Source: Thalassospira mesophila (GTDB taxonomy: Bacteria > Pseudomonadota > Alphaproteobacteria > Rhodospirillales > Thalassospiraceae). Taken from it: a stretch of 64,000 bases of DNA. The notes beneath the pieces were generated by a model. That model made no database searches, was not told the DNA's origin, and saw only the letters and a program-made list of their open reading frames with translations. Shown here in pieces: positions 28,069 through 35,543 of the stretch. The number at the start of each line of letters is the position of its first letter. Within the stretch, counting starts at the first letter, position 1. A program made the translations under genes and the position numbers. The DNA lies in NCBI RefSeq assembly GCF_002115755.1, contig NZ_JFKA01000004.1, positions 124,001 through 188,000 of the forward strand. The letters run 5' to 3'.

Positions 28069-28977
28069 ATGTCCGAATTTATCGACCTTGCCCCGGAAGT
28101 TGCCGAAGCCTTTGCCAGTGGCGCCCCGGTTGTTGCCCTGGAATCGACCATCATTTCGCATGGCATGCCCTATCCGCAAAATCTGGAAACCGCGCAGGCC
28201 GTTGAACAGGATGTGCGCGATAACGGGGCCGTTCCCGCCACCATCGCCGTTATTGGCGGGCGCTGCAAAATCGGCCTTTCCCCGGCAGAGCTGGAATATT
28301 TTGCCAAGGGCAGCAACATTTTAAAATTGTCGCGCCGCGATATTCCCTATGCCATTGCCAAAAAATGCGATGGCGCGACCACGGTTTCCGCCACCATGAT
28401 TTTGGCGGAAAAAGCCGGGATCAAGGTTTTTGCCACCGGCGGCATTGGCGGCGTTCACCGCGAACTTGCCATCAGCTTTGATATTTCAGCCGACTTAACC
28501 GAACTGGGTAAAACCAGCGTTGCCGTTGTGTGCGCCGGGGCCAAGGCGATTTTGGATATTCCAATGACGCTGGAACATCTTGAAACACTCGGCGTGCCGG
28601 TTATTGCCTATGGCACCGACGAATTCCCGGCTTTTTATACGGTAAAAAGCGGGCAAAAAGCCCCCCTGCGCCTTGATACGCCCGAGGAAATTGCCGCATT
28701 TTTAGCATCGAAATGGGAATTTGGCCTCGAAGGCGGTGTCGTGATTGGCAACCCGCCGCCGGCTGACAAGGCCCTGGCGCTTGACGCAATTGAACATGCA
28801 ATTGACTCGGCCCTGGTCGAAGCCAAAGGTTTGAACATTCACGGGCGCGACGTGACCCCGTTTTTGCTGCAACGTGTAACGCAGCATACCAAAGGCAAAA
28901 GCCTGGAAGCCAACATTGCGCTGGTGCGCAACAATGCCCGGCTGGGCGCACAAATTGCCGTGGCAATGGCGAAATAA
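28069..28977 (+). CDS. psuG: Pseudouridine-5'-phosphate glycosidase
   Basis: A 302-aa enzyme that reversibly cleaves pseudouridine 5'-phosphate to uracil and ribose 5-phosphate. Family stretches are ALESTIISHGMPYPQN near the N-terminus, ATIAVIGGRCKIGL, the active-site region SRRDIPYAIAKKCDGATTVSAT and FATGGIGGVHR. The usual partner, pseudouridine kinase (psuK), is not next to it: both neighbours are unrelated. Transcribed alone, with a terminator after the stop codon. Confidence 0.95.
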   Translation: MSEFIDLAPEVAEAFASGAPVVALESTIISHGMPYPQNLETAQAVEQDVRDNGAVPATIAVIGGRCKIGLSPAELEYFAKGSNILKLSRRDIPYAIAKKCDGATTVSATMILAEKAGIKVFATGGIGGVHRELAISFDISADLTELGKTSVAVVCAGAKAILDIPMTLEHLETLGVPVIAYGTDEFPAFYTVKSGQKAPLRLDTPEEIAAFLASKWEFGLEGGVVIGNPPPADKALALDAIEHAIDSALVEAKGLNIHGRDVTPFLLQRVTQHTKGKSLEANIALVRNNARLGAQIAVAMAK

Positions 28978-29002
28978 CGCCACAGCCCCAAACCACAGAT
29001 AC

Positions 29003-29035
29003 AAAAAATGCGGGCCACACGGATCCGCATTTTTT
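29003..29035 (+). terminator. Bidirectional terminator between psuG and the PNPOx-like gene
   Basis: AAAAAATGCGG (29003-29013) pairs with CCGCATTTTTT (29025-29035), a stem with built-in A-run and U-run. Confidence 0.88.
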
Positions 29036-29093
29036 ATGTGGAATTGGCGCAGGGCCAACCGGTTGAGAGCAACCCTGCGCCAGTTCGCAGCCC

Positions 29094-29738
29094 TTAGGCA
29101 GAGGTGGCATCTGCCAGAAGGCTGCGGTCCAGTCGGCTGTCGTCTATCGGCGCATCCCAAACGGTGCGGCAGGGCAAAACACCGGCCCAAACCGGCAAGG
29201 CGTAATCTTCTTCATCATCAACCGGGTCGCCGGTGCGAATTTTCGCCGAGACCGCTTCCATATCGAATTCCAGAAACATGGTGGCCTTTAGTTCCTGCTT
29301 GTTGGGATGACGGATGGTGTCCCAGCGCCCTTTAGCCAGTTTTTCAACAAAAACGGCCGATTGTTCCATTTTCGCGGTGTCATCTTCCATCACACGGGCT
29401 TTGCCATAAATCACCACAGAACGGTAATTGGCCGAATGATGAAAGGCAGAGCGCGCCATCACCAACCCGTCCAGATGGGTGATGCAAATGCAGGCTTCCG
29501 CCCCATCAGCAATTGCGCCCAGCACGCGATTTTTTGACGATCCGTGAATATAAAACTGCTCGCCTACCCGCCAGTGCGCTGTCGGAATCATCACCGGGCG
29601 ACCGTCCAGAACCGTGCTGACATGGCAAATGATCGCTTCATCAATAATGCGATGGACCGTTTCGCGGTCATAGCTGGCACGCTTGGGGCCACGAACCATT
29701 TTGGTTTGAGGCTGAATGTCGTAATCGGTCTCGCTCAC
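29094..29738 (-). CDS. Pyridoxamine 5'-phosphate oxidase-like flavin-binding protein
   Basis: A 214-aa split-barrel FMN-binding protein of the PNPOx_2/NimA-like group: VSTVLDGRPVMIPTAHWRVGEQFYIHGSSKNRVL followed by ICITHLDGLVMARSAFHHSANYRSVVIYG (quoted by their key parts GRPVMIPT, YIHGSSKNR and AFHHSANYRSVV). The substrate is unknown. The start is GTG at 29738, with AAGGAG 6-7 nt upstream; a longer frame would run through the divergent MocR start. It is divergent from a MocR regulator with a 117-nt shared promoter, an arrangement often seen for vitamin B6-related pairs. Confidence 0.85.
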   Translation of the reverse strand: MSETDYDIQPQTKMVRGPKRASYDRETVHRIIDEAIICHVSTVLDGRPVMIPTAHWRVGEQFYIHGSSKNRVLGAIADGAEACICITHLDGLVMARSAFHHSANYRSVVIYGKARVMEDDTAKMEQSAVFVEKLAKGRWDTIRHPNKQELKATMFLEFDMEAVSAKIRTGDPVDDEEDYALPVWAGVLPCRTVWDAPIDDSRLDRSLLADATSA

Positions 29739-29787
29739 TGGTCTCTCCTTGGCGGGCGGTGCGTGGGTGTTTGCCCGCATCATCGCC

Positions 29788-29840
29788 AAAATTGGACTTT
29801 TCATAAGAACCGATATAAGAAAATTGATAGAACCAATTTT
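29788..29840. promoter_or_regulatory. Candidate MocR operator in the divergent PNPOx/MocR promoter
   Basis: AAAATTGG (29788-29795) and its complement CCAATTTT (29833-29840) face each other. Within this stretch AGAACCGATAT (29806-29816) and AGAACCAATTT (29829-29839) form a direct repeat spaced 23 nt apart, about two helical turns. MocR regulators typically bind such spaced repeats. Binding itself is inferred. Confidence 0.45.
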
Positions 29841-29855
29841 ACAAAGCAGCCCGGC

Positions 29856-31424
29856 ATGAGCACCATTTTTTCGTGGATATTCGCCAGCAGCCCCGATGAT
29901 GCCCGGCAACCGGCCTATCGACGGCTGTATCTGGGCATTCGTGCTGCCATTCTTGACGGGCGGTTAAAGCCGGGGGAAAAACTGCCCGCCACCCGCGAGC
30001 TGGCGCAACAATTACGTATGTCGCGCAATACGGTGGTTAATGCGTTCGATTTGCTGATGTCTGAGGGCTATCTGGAGGGGCGCGTGGGCGCAGGCAGCTT
30101 TGTTGCCGCCAGCCTGCCTGACCGTTTGTTTAACACAAGCGAGGCAATCGGCGTGTCGGCACCCCACGCCACCCCGTTGCGCGCCGGTAAAACCACGGCA
30201 GAACCAAAAGCCGGGCAGAACAGTAACAGCCCCCCGTCCCGCCCGCTTCGCATCAGCAAAAGTGCCACGCGCAGCCTTGCCTATAACCGCCCCCACCCGC
30301 ATTTTCCCACATCACGGCCATTTAACCCCGCCACCCCGGATTTATCGGCATTTCCGTTTGAAATATGGGCGCGGTTATTGCGCCGGGCGTGGCGCGTGCC
30401 CAAACTGGCCCTGACCACCCCGACCGACAGCATGGGCCTGCCCGGTTTGCGCAGTGAAATTGCCGCGTGGTTGCGCCAGTCCCGCGGGGTCAATTGCGAT
30501 GCCAGCCGCATCATGATTGTTTCAGGCGCGCAACAGGCGCTTGATTTTATTGGCCGCGCCCTGATTGACCCGGGCGATGTGGTCGCGCTTGAAGACCCCG
30601 GATATGAAGGTATTCGCGGGGTTCTGGCCGCCAATGGTGCGGTTATTCGCCCCATCCCCGTGGATCACGAAGGCTTGCAGGTCAGCGTGCTTGCCGCCGA
30701 AACATCGCCCCCGGCCCGCATGGTTGTGACCACGCCATCGCGTAACTACCCGATGGGCACCACATTGTCGCTGGCACGGCGGTTATCGCTGTTGCAATGG
30801 GCGCGCGATGTTGATGGCTGGATTATTGAAGACGATTACGACAGCGAATATCGCTATGACGGCCCGCCTTTATCATCCCTGCAAGGGTTCGATCGCGACA
30901 ACCGGGTGATTTATGTCGGCACATTTTCGCGCGTGTTATTTCCCGGCATTCGCCTTGGCTATCTGGTATTGCCGCCCGATCTGGTGCCGGTTTTTCGCGG
31001 CTTGCGCGGCTTTGCCGACGGGGTCCCGGCCCCTACGGCACAGGCGGCATTATCGGCTTTTTTTACCGATGGTCATTTTGGCAGCCATGTCCGCCGGATG
31101 CGCCTGCTCTATGGCGAACGGCGCACCTATCTTTTATCGCAAATTGCCGAGCATACCGCCGATTTGCTTGATGTTGTGCCCACCGATGGCGGTTTGCATG
31201 TTTGTGCCCGGCTGATCAACGGGCAGGCTGACCGCACCTATGAGCACGCCCTGATTGCCAAGCAGGTTGATTGCCGGTTTTTATCGTCCTATTTTCACAA
31301 TAAAAGCCCCCGCGATAACGACCCGGCCCGTCAGGGCCTTATTCTGGGATTTGCCGGTTGGGAAAAAAAGCAGCTTGGTCAAAGTTTCAGTGATCTGATC
31401 GCAATTTTACGCCGTAAACCTTAA
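29856..31424 (+). CDS. MocR-type regulator (GntR HTH fused to aminotransferase-like domain)
   Basis: A 522-aa protein. The GntR winged HTH is near residues 15-85 (LPATRELAQQLRMSRNTVVNAFDLLMSEGYLEG, key part SRNTVVNAFDLL). A variable linker of about 60 residues precedes the fold-type I aminotransferase-like effector domain, with IIEDDYDSEYRYDG. The segment that normally carries the PLP-linking lysine (GTFSK) reads GTFSRVLFPGIRLGYLV here, and the codon is CGC, so PLP cannot form the usual Schiff base at this position. It is divergent from a PNPOx-like gene, its likely target. The ATG at 29856 gives the family N-terminus. Confidence 0.92.
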   Translation: MSTIFSWIFASSPDDARQPAYRRLYLGIRAAILDGRLKPGEKLPATRELAQQLRMSRNTVVNAFDLLMSEGYLEGRVGAGSFVAASLPDRLFNTSEAIGVSAPHATPLRAGKTTAEPKAGQNSNSPPSRPLRISKSATRSLAYNRPHPHFPTSRPFNPATPDLSAFPFEIWARLLRRAWRVPKLALTTPTDSMGLPGLRSEIAAWLRQSRGVNCDASRIMIVSGAQQALDFIGRALIDPGDVVALEDPGYEGIRGVLAANGAVIRPIPVDHEGLQVSVLAAETSPPARMVVTTPSRNYPMGTTLSLARRLSLLQWARDVDGWIIEDDYDSEYRYDGPPLSSLQGFDRDNRVIYVGTFSRVLFPGIRLGYLVLPPDLVPVFRGLRGFADGVPAPTAQAALSAFFTDGHFGSHVRRMRLLYGERRTYLLSQIAEHTADLLDVVPTDGGLHVCARLINGQADRTYEHALIAKQVDCRFLSSYFHNKSPRDNDPARQGLILGFAGWEKKQLGQSFSDLIAILRRKP

Positions 31425-31525
31425 TGTACCCCGAGCCAAAGACAGAGCGCGCCAGATGCTTCCCCCGGTATTTATAAAATGGCGCGCTCTGCCTGCCTTT
31501 AAAAATCGCTGAACATGAGGCCCGG

Positions 31526-33040
31526 ATGCAAACACCCCGCCCGCCCATCGCCGTTATGTGGTTTCGCAACGATTTGCGATTAACCGACAACCCGGCCCTG
31601 CACGCCGCCCTTAACTGGGCCAGCGACAATAACGGCACGGTTCTGCCGATTTATATCCTTGATGACGTGATGGAAAAACAATTAGGCGGTGCCACACGCT
31701 GGTGGCTGGAACAAAGCCTGAGTGCGCTTGCAACGGCCATTGCGGCAAAAGACAGCACCACGGAAAACCAGCCGTCTGCCACCCCCCTGCATCTGTTTCG
31801 CGATAATGCCCAACAGGTAATTTCCCGCCTGCGCGATGATCACGACATTGCGGCGATATTCTGGAACCGCAGTTACGACCCGCAATCGGTCCAACGCGAT
31901 AGCGCCCTGAAAAACCGGTGCCGCGATGTTTGGAACCTGCCGTGTGAAAGTTTTAACAGCCATTTGCTGTTTGAACCGTGGCAGGTCAAAACCGGGGCTG
32001 GAACTTCGTTCAAAGTGTTTTCGCCGTTCTGGCGTGCCTGCCTTAAAATGCCGCCGCCTGCCCGGCCCCAACCCGCCCCCAAAACCATGCCATTATCGGC
32101 TATCGCCCCGGAAAATGCGGTTACGTTGGCCAAGCTTGCCCTGTCGCCAACGCCGGTAGACTGGGCCGAAGGGCTGGCCGAACGGTTTACCCCCGGCGAG
32201 CAAGCAGCCCGCGACCAGTTACATGATTTTATCGATGACCGCCTTGTTGATTACGCCGATTTGCGCGACCGACCCGACCATCGGGTGACATCGGAACTAT
32301 CGCCGCATTTGCGGTTTGGTGAAATCAGCCCGCGTGAAATTTGGCACGCCCTGTCCCACCACGCCGAGGCCGAACCGGGCCATGGCAAAACCGCATCCAA
32401 GTTTTTATCCGAACTGGGCTGGCGCGAATTTGCCCATCATGTGCTGTTTCACGCCGATGATTTACGGCGCAAACCCCTGCAAGCACAATTTGCGCAGTTC
32501 CCGTGGCGCGAAAGCAAAACTGACCTGCAGGCATGGCAGCGCGGGCAAACCGGATACCCGATTGTGGATGCCGGAATGCGCGAGCTTTGGCACACCGGCT
32601 ATATGCATAACCGGGTCCGCATGATTGTGGGCTCGTTGCTGGTCAAACATTTGTTGCAACATTGGCAACATGGCCTTGAATGGTTTGACGATACCCTGGT
32701 CGATGCCTGCCCGGCGGCCGACCCGTTTTCATGGCAATGGATTGGCGGCAGCGGGGCCGATGCCGCCCCGTATTTTCGCATTTTCAACCCGGTTTTACAG
32801 GGTGAGAAGTTTGATTCCAACGGCGATTATGTGCGCCAATGGGTGCCCGAGCTGCGCGACCTTCCCACCGCGCACATCCATAAACCGTGGGAGGCCCCGC
32901 CCCTGATCTTGCAAGGAGCCGGGGTTAAACTGGGGCAAACCTACCCCAAACCGATTGTGGATTTAAAAGGTGGGCGCGACCGGGCGATGAACGCCTATCG
33001 CGAAATGAAGGCCGCCAGCACCGGCGATAATCCCGGTTAA
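31526..33040 (+). CDS. phrB: Deoxyribodipyrimidine photolyase
   Basis: A 504-aa blue-light flavoprotein that repairs cyclobutane pyrimidine dimers. The N-terminal antenna domain starts AVMWFRNDLRLTDNPAL, and the C-terminal FAD domain has the diagnostic GYPIVDAGMRELWHTGYMHNR followed by RMIVGSLLVKHLL and WFDDTLVDACPAADPFSWQW (key parts DAGMREL and HNRVRM). Class I photolyase/cryptochrome membership is clear; repair function rather than cryptochrome is inferred from bacterial homologues. Monocistronic, ended by a strong shared terminator. Confidence 0.95.
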   Translation: MQTPRPPIAVMWFRNDLRLTDNPALHAALNWASDNNGTVLPIYILDDVMEKQLGGATRWWLEQSLSALATAIAAKDSTTENQPSATPLHLFRDNAQQVISRLRDDHDIAAIFWNRSYDPQSVQRDSALKNRCRDVWNLPCESFNSHLLFEPWQVKTGAGTSFKVFSPFWRACLKMPPPARPQPAPKTMPLSAIAPENAVTLAKLALSPTPVDWAEGLAERFTPGEQAARDQLHDFIDDRLVDYADLRDRPDHRVTSELSPHLRFGEISPREIWHALSHHAEAEPGHGKTASKFLSELGWREFAHHVLFHADDLRRKPLQAQFAQFPWRESKTDLQAWQRGQTGYPIVDAGMRELWHTGYMHNRVRMIVGSLLVKHLLQHWQHGLEWFDDTLVDACPAADPFSWQWIGGSGADAAPYFRIFNPVLQGEKFDSNGDYVRQWVPELRDLPTAHIHKPWEAPPLILQGAGVKLGQTYPKPIVDLKGGRDRAMNAYREMKAASTGDNPG

Positions 33041-33075
33041 TCGGGGCGGTATCCTGATTACACCAAAACGCCATA

Positions 33076-33109
33076 CATCCTGCCCTGAAAAACATTACAG
33101 GGCAGGATG
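33076..33109. terminator. Terminator between convergent phrB and CYTH-CHAD genes
   Basis: A perfect 12-bp stem, CATCCTGCCCTG (33076-33087) with CAGGGCAGGATG (33098-33109), and a 10-nt A-rich loop. T-rich sequence follows on the plus strand. Confidence 0.8.
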
Positions 33110-33125
33110 GCTTTGCGCTTTTGCC

Positions 33126-34691
33126 TTAACGCCAGAACGGCTTTTGTTTATCAAATTCTTTCCATGCACTTGCGATGCCCTGCAAACGATAATCCGCCCG
33201 TGCGCCATACCACCCGGCAATGCGCCCAACCCCGATCAGCCCTTGTTTGCTTAATGCCGATTGCAAAATCGACAACCGGGTTTCGGCAACGGCCGCATCA
33301 TTTAACTGGCCGAGAATGTCTTGTAATTCGGCCAAGCTGCTGCGGAATTTTTTAACCGCTTTACCGCCATAGATTTCATAGAAAAAATCGCAGGCATAGC
33401 GCATTTGCTTCACATCCAAACGCCACGCATGCAACCCGGCAATGCCCAGTTCGCCAACCTTGTTGCCGCGCTTGGCCATGCGCTTGCGCGCCCGCTCCAA
33501 AAGCGGTTCGGCCAATTCGCCAATCGGGGCCGACATGGCGCGCATTTGCGCCGCACTGGCCCCCGATGCCCAGCGCGAATAGCTCGACCAGGCGCCCAGC
33601 AGCAAACACAATTGCTGATAATCAGAGGATTCCAGCATTGCAATTGCAGCCTTAAACGCCAAGGCACGTTGCCCCTCGGCGGATTTGCGCAATTCGGCAT
33701 TCGGCCCATGCTCGCCGGTTTCCGCCTTATCGGGAAAACGTTGTTCGATGGCAGGCAGGGTTTCGCCCAAAAACACATCCCAGTCGCGCAGGGCATCAAG
33801 CCCCTTGGTGCAGGATTTCAGCAACCGGCGGATCAAAACCGCTTCGCCCGCTGGCAGGTTGTGGCGAAACAGGCTGAACGCAACACGCAGGCGGCGCATG
33901 CCAACCCGCATCTGATGGCAGCCTTCAAGATGCAAATCCTGGCGCACACAAACTTCATTGCCCAAAATCATCGACAGGCCCTGGGCGATCACGGCGCGAA
34001 AGGCTTCTTCCGCGCTCATATCGGCTTGCAGGCCGACCGGATCGGCACGATAGAACGTGGGCGGTTCGTCAAAATAAAGCGAGCGCCCGCGCGACGCCTT
34101 GGACCGCAAACTTAAATATAGCGGCACGGTGCGCTGTAATTCCAGTGCCAGATCAAACAGGGTCGCCGGGTGGCCTTCTTTTAATTCCAGCTCCACTTCG
34201 GAAATCGGGGCTTCGCGGGTTCCGGCCCGCACCACACCCTGATCAATCGCCAGTTCCATCACCGCGTCACGATAGCCCAGATCAACACTGGTGCGCGCCA
34301 GATCGGTTTCAAAAATCCGGTCGATTTTCTTGTTTTTCGTCAGTTTGTCGAGCAGCGCCAAAACATCGGTATCGGTGAATTTCGCCAAATCCAGTTCACC
34401 GTCTTCCAGCTCGACCGTCCATTCCTGACGTTCAGGCAAGGCCGCCCGCAACCCATTTGAGGCCTTTACGGTCTGCTCCCAGCCCGTAGCCCCTTTTTTG
34501 CGCACCCGGATCGCCAGCCCCTTGCGCGATAACGACAGCTTGGGCGTATCATAATAAATCGACACCAGCTGGGTGGTCGACAAGCGCCGCCCTTCTTTGA
34601 CCTCACGCAAAACCGGGGCCTGTTTCAGCCGATTCACATGCTTCGGATCGATCCGCATCTTCAGTTCGATCTCGATCTGTTTCTCCGCCAT
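33126..34691 (-). CDS. CYTH and CHAD domain protein (triphosphate tunnel metalloenzyme type)
   Basis: A 521-aa protein. The N-terminal CYTH domain (about 1-210) opens with the ExExK signature (QIEIELKM) that lines a triphosphate-binding tunnel. The C-terminal CHAD domain (about 225-510) is helical and rich in Arg and His, with VHQMRVGMRRLR-type repeats seen here as EGCHQMRVGMRRLRVAFSLF. Such fusions hydrolyse inorganic triphosphate or associate with polyphosphate granules. I chose the ATG at 34691 (MAEKQIEIELK), which follows AAGGAACCGGG. Monocistronic. Confidence 0.9.
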   Translation of the reverse strand: MAEKQIEIELKMRIDPKHVNRLKQAPVLREVKEGRRLSTTQLVSIYYDTPKLSLSRKGLAIRVRKKGATGWEQTVKASNGLRAALPERQEWTVELEDGELDLAKFTDTDVLALLDKLTKNKKIDRIFETDLARTSVDLGYRDAVMELAIDQGVVRAGTREAPISEVELELKEGHPATLFDLALELQRTVPLYLSLRSKASRGRSLYFDEPPTFYRADPVGLQADMSAEEAFRAVIAQGLSMILGNEVCVRQDLHLEGCHQMRVGMRRLRVAFSLFRHNLPAGEAVLIRRLLKSCTKGLDALRDWDVFLGETLPAIEQRFPDKAETGEHGPNAELRKSAEGQRALAFKAAIAMLESSDYQQLCLLLGAWSSYSRWASGASAAQMRAMSAPIGELAEPLLERARKRMAKRGNKVGELGIAGLHAWRLDVKQMRYACDFFYEIYGGKAVKKFRSSLAELQDILGQLNDAAVAETRLSILQSALSKQGLIGVGRIAGWYGARADYRLQGIASAWKEFDKQKPFWR

Positions 34692-35141
34692 CCCGGTTCC
34701 TTCTATGCCAATCTTTGTACCCATCAGGCGCAACACGCATTTCCTGAAAGGATAGTTCTATCGTGAAACATATTGCAGCAATTTGAAATGATATCGCGCA
34801 AAAGCGTGTCATTTCATCGTCATATTCTTGTAAAAATCAGATTAAAGCGTGGAAAAGCAAGCGTTTTTGGGGGAAAGCGGCACAATGGGAAAACAGATGT
34901 TCATCTGAATGTTCTGGCGCGCAAAGATATGTTCATACAGTCACGACTCTGCCCGGTTTCGCGCATTTTGCACCACATGACACAGCGTTTCAGATGACGG
35001 AAGCGTGATGTTTGGCCGGGGCCGGCCGGATTCTTGCCCTTGCGGAAAATGCCGGTCCGCAGCGAAGATATACCAAAGCGACCATCTTGAAAAAAGGCAC
35101 AAAAAAACCCGGCCAAAGCCGGGTTCATTTTGGTCTTCAAG
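34692..35141. other. Gene-free interval upstream of the CYTH-CHAD gene
   Basis: 450 nt. It holds the promoter side of the CYTH-CHAD gene, a small dyad GATAG-TT-CTATC (34751-34762), an imperfect stem GAAATGA/TCATTTC (34785-34791 with 34809-34815) and, at the right end, the tRNA-Phe terminator. Minus-strand frames at 34901-35174 overlap the tRNA and lack family resemblance. Confidence 0.5.
35101..35125 (-). terminator. Intrinsic terminator of tRNA-Phe
   Basis: On the minus strand, AACCCGGC-TTTG-GCCGGGTT (35106-35113 with 35118-35125) is followed by a run of T. It lies 17 nt past the tRNA 3' end. Confidence 0.9.
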
Positions 35142-35217
35142 TGGTGCCCGGAGGCGGATTCGAACCACCGACACGCGGATTTTCAGTCCACTGCTCTACC
35201 AACTGAGCTATCCGGGC
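35142..35217 (-). tRNA. tRNA-Phe (GAA)
   Basis: 76 nt including an encoded CCA. The acceptor stem is GCCCGGA/TCCGGGC, the D-arm AGCTCAGTTGGTAGAGC, the anticodon loop CTGAAAA (anticodon GAA) on a GTGGA/TCCGC stem with a mismatch-free fold, and the T-arm GGTTCGAATCC. It has its own promoter-like sequence upstream and a terminator downstream. Confidence 0.97.
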
Positions 35218-35267
35218 AACCTTGAAGCGTTTCCGTTTCCGGAAGCGTTCCCTGCGGAACGAGCGGG

Positions 35268-35296
35268 GTTATACAAGCTGGTTTGCACCTTGTCCA
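35268..35296 (-). promoter_or_regulatory. Sigma-70-type promoter for tRNA-Phe
   Basis: On the minus strand TGGACA (35296-35291), a 17-nt spacer, then TATAAC (35273-35268). Transcription would begin near 35261, about 45 nt upstream of the tRNA. The same -10 hexamer appears before the tRNA-Thr genes. Confidence 0.55.
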
Positions 35297-35321
35297 GCCC
35301 GTTTTCGCATTTTTTTTGAAC

Positions 35322-35540
35322 TTAAAATTCGTCTTCATCTTCAAGGTCTTCAAGATACTCTGGCGGTTCGCTCGCAGGCACGGCATAGCTGGCATTCAGC
35401 CATTTGCCCAAATCGAGATCTGCACAGCGTTTGGAGCAGAACGGTTTGTATTTTTCCACCACCGGCGCGCCACACATCGTGCATTGCGTGATGGTCGATT
35501 GCGCCTTGCTGGTCCCCGATGCTGTCATTTTACCCGCCAT
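35322..35540 (-). CDS. yacG: DNA gyrase inhibitor YacG (zinc-binding)
   Basis: A 72-aa protein with a four-cysteine zinc site: CTMC and CSKRC about 14 residues apart (CGAPVVEKYKPFCSKRCADLDLGKWL, key parts C-x2-C and C-x3-C). The C-terminal tail is acidic (EYLEDLEDEDEF). In E. coli YacG binds GyrB and blocks DNA binding. It follows rng with a 3-nt gap and is the last coding gene of the maf-rng-yacG run. Confidence 0.93.
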   Translation of the reverse strand: MAGKMTASGTSKAQSTITQCTMCGAPVVEKYKPFCSKRCADLDLGKWLNASYAVPASEPPEYLEDLEDEDEF

Positions 35541-35543
35541 CTC

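Noticed and set aside
34901-35174. Minus-strand frames overlapping tRNA-Phe
   Set aside because: They run through the tRNA and its terminator.
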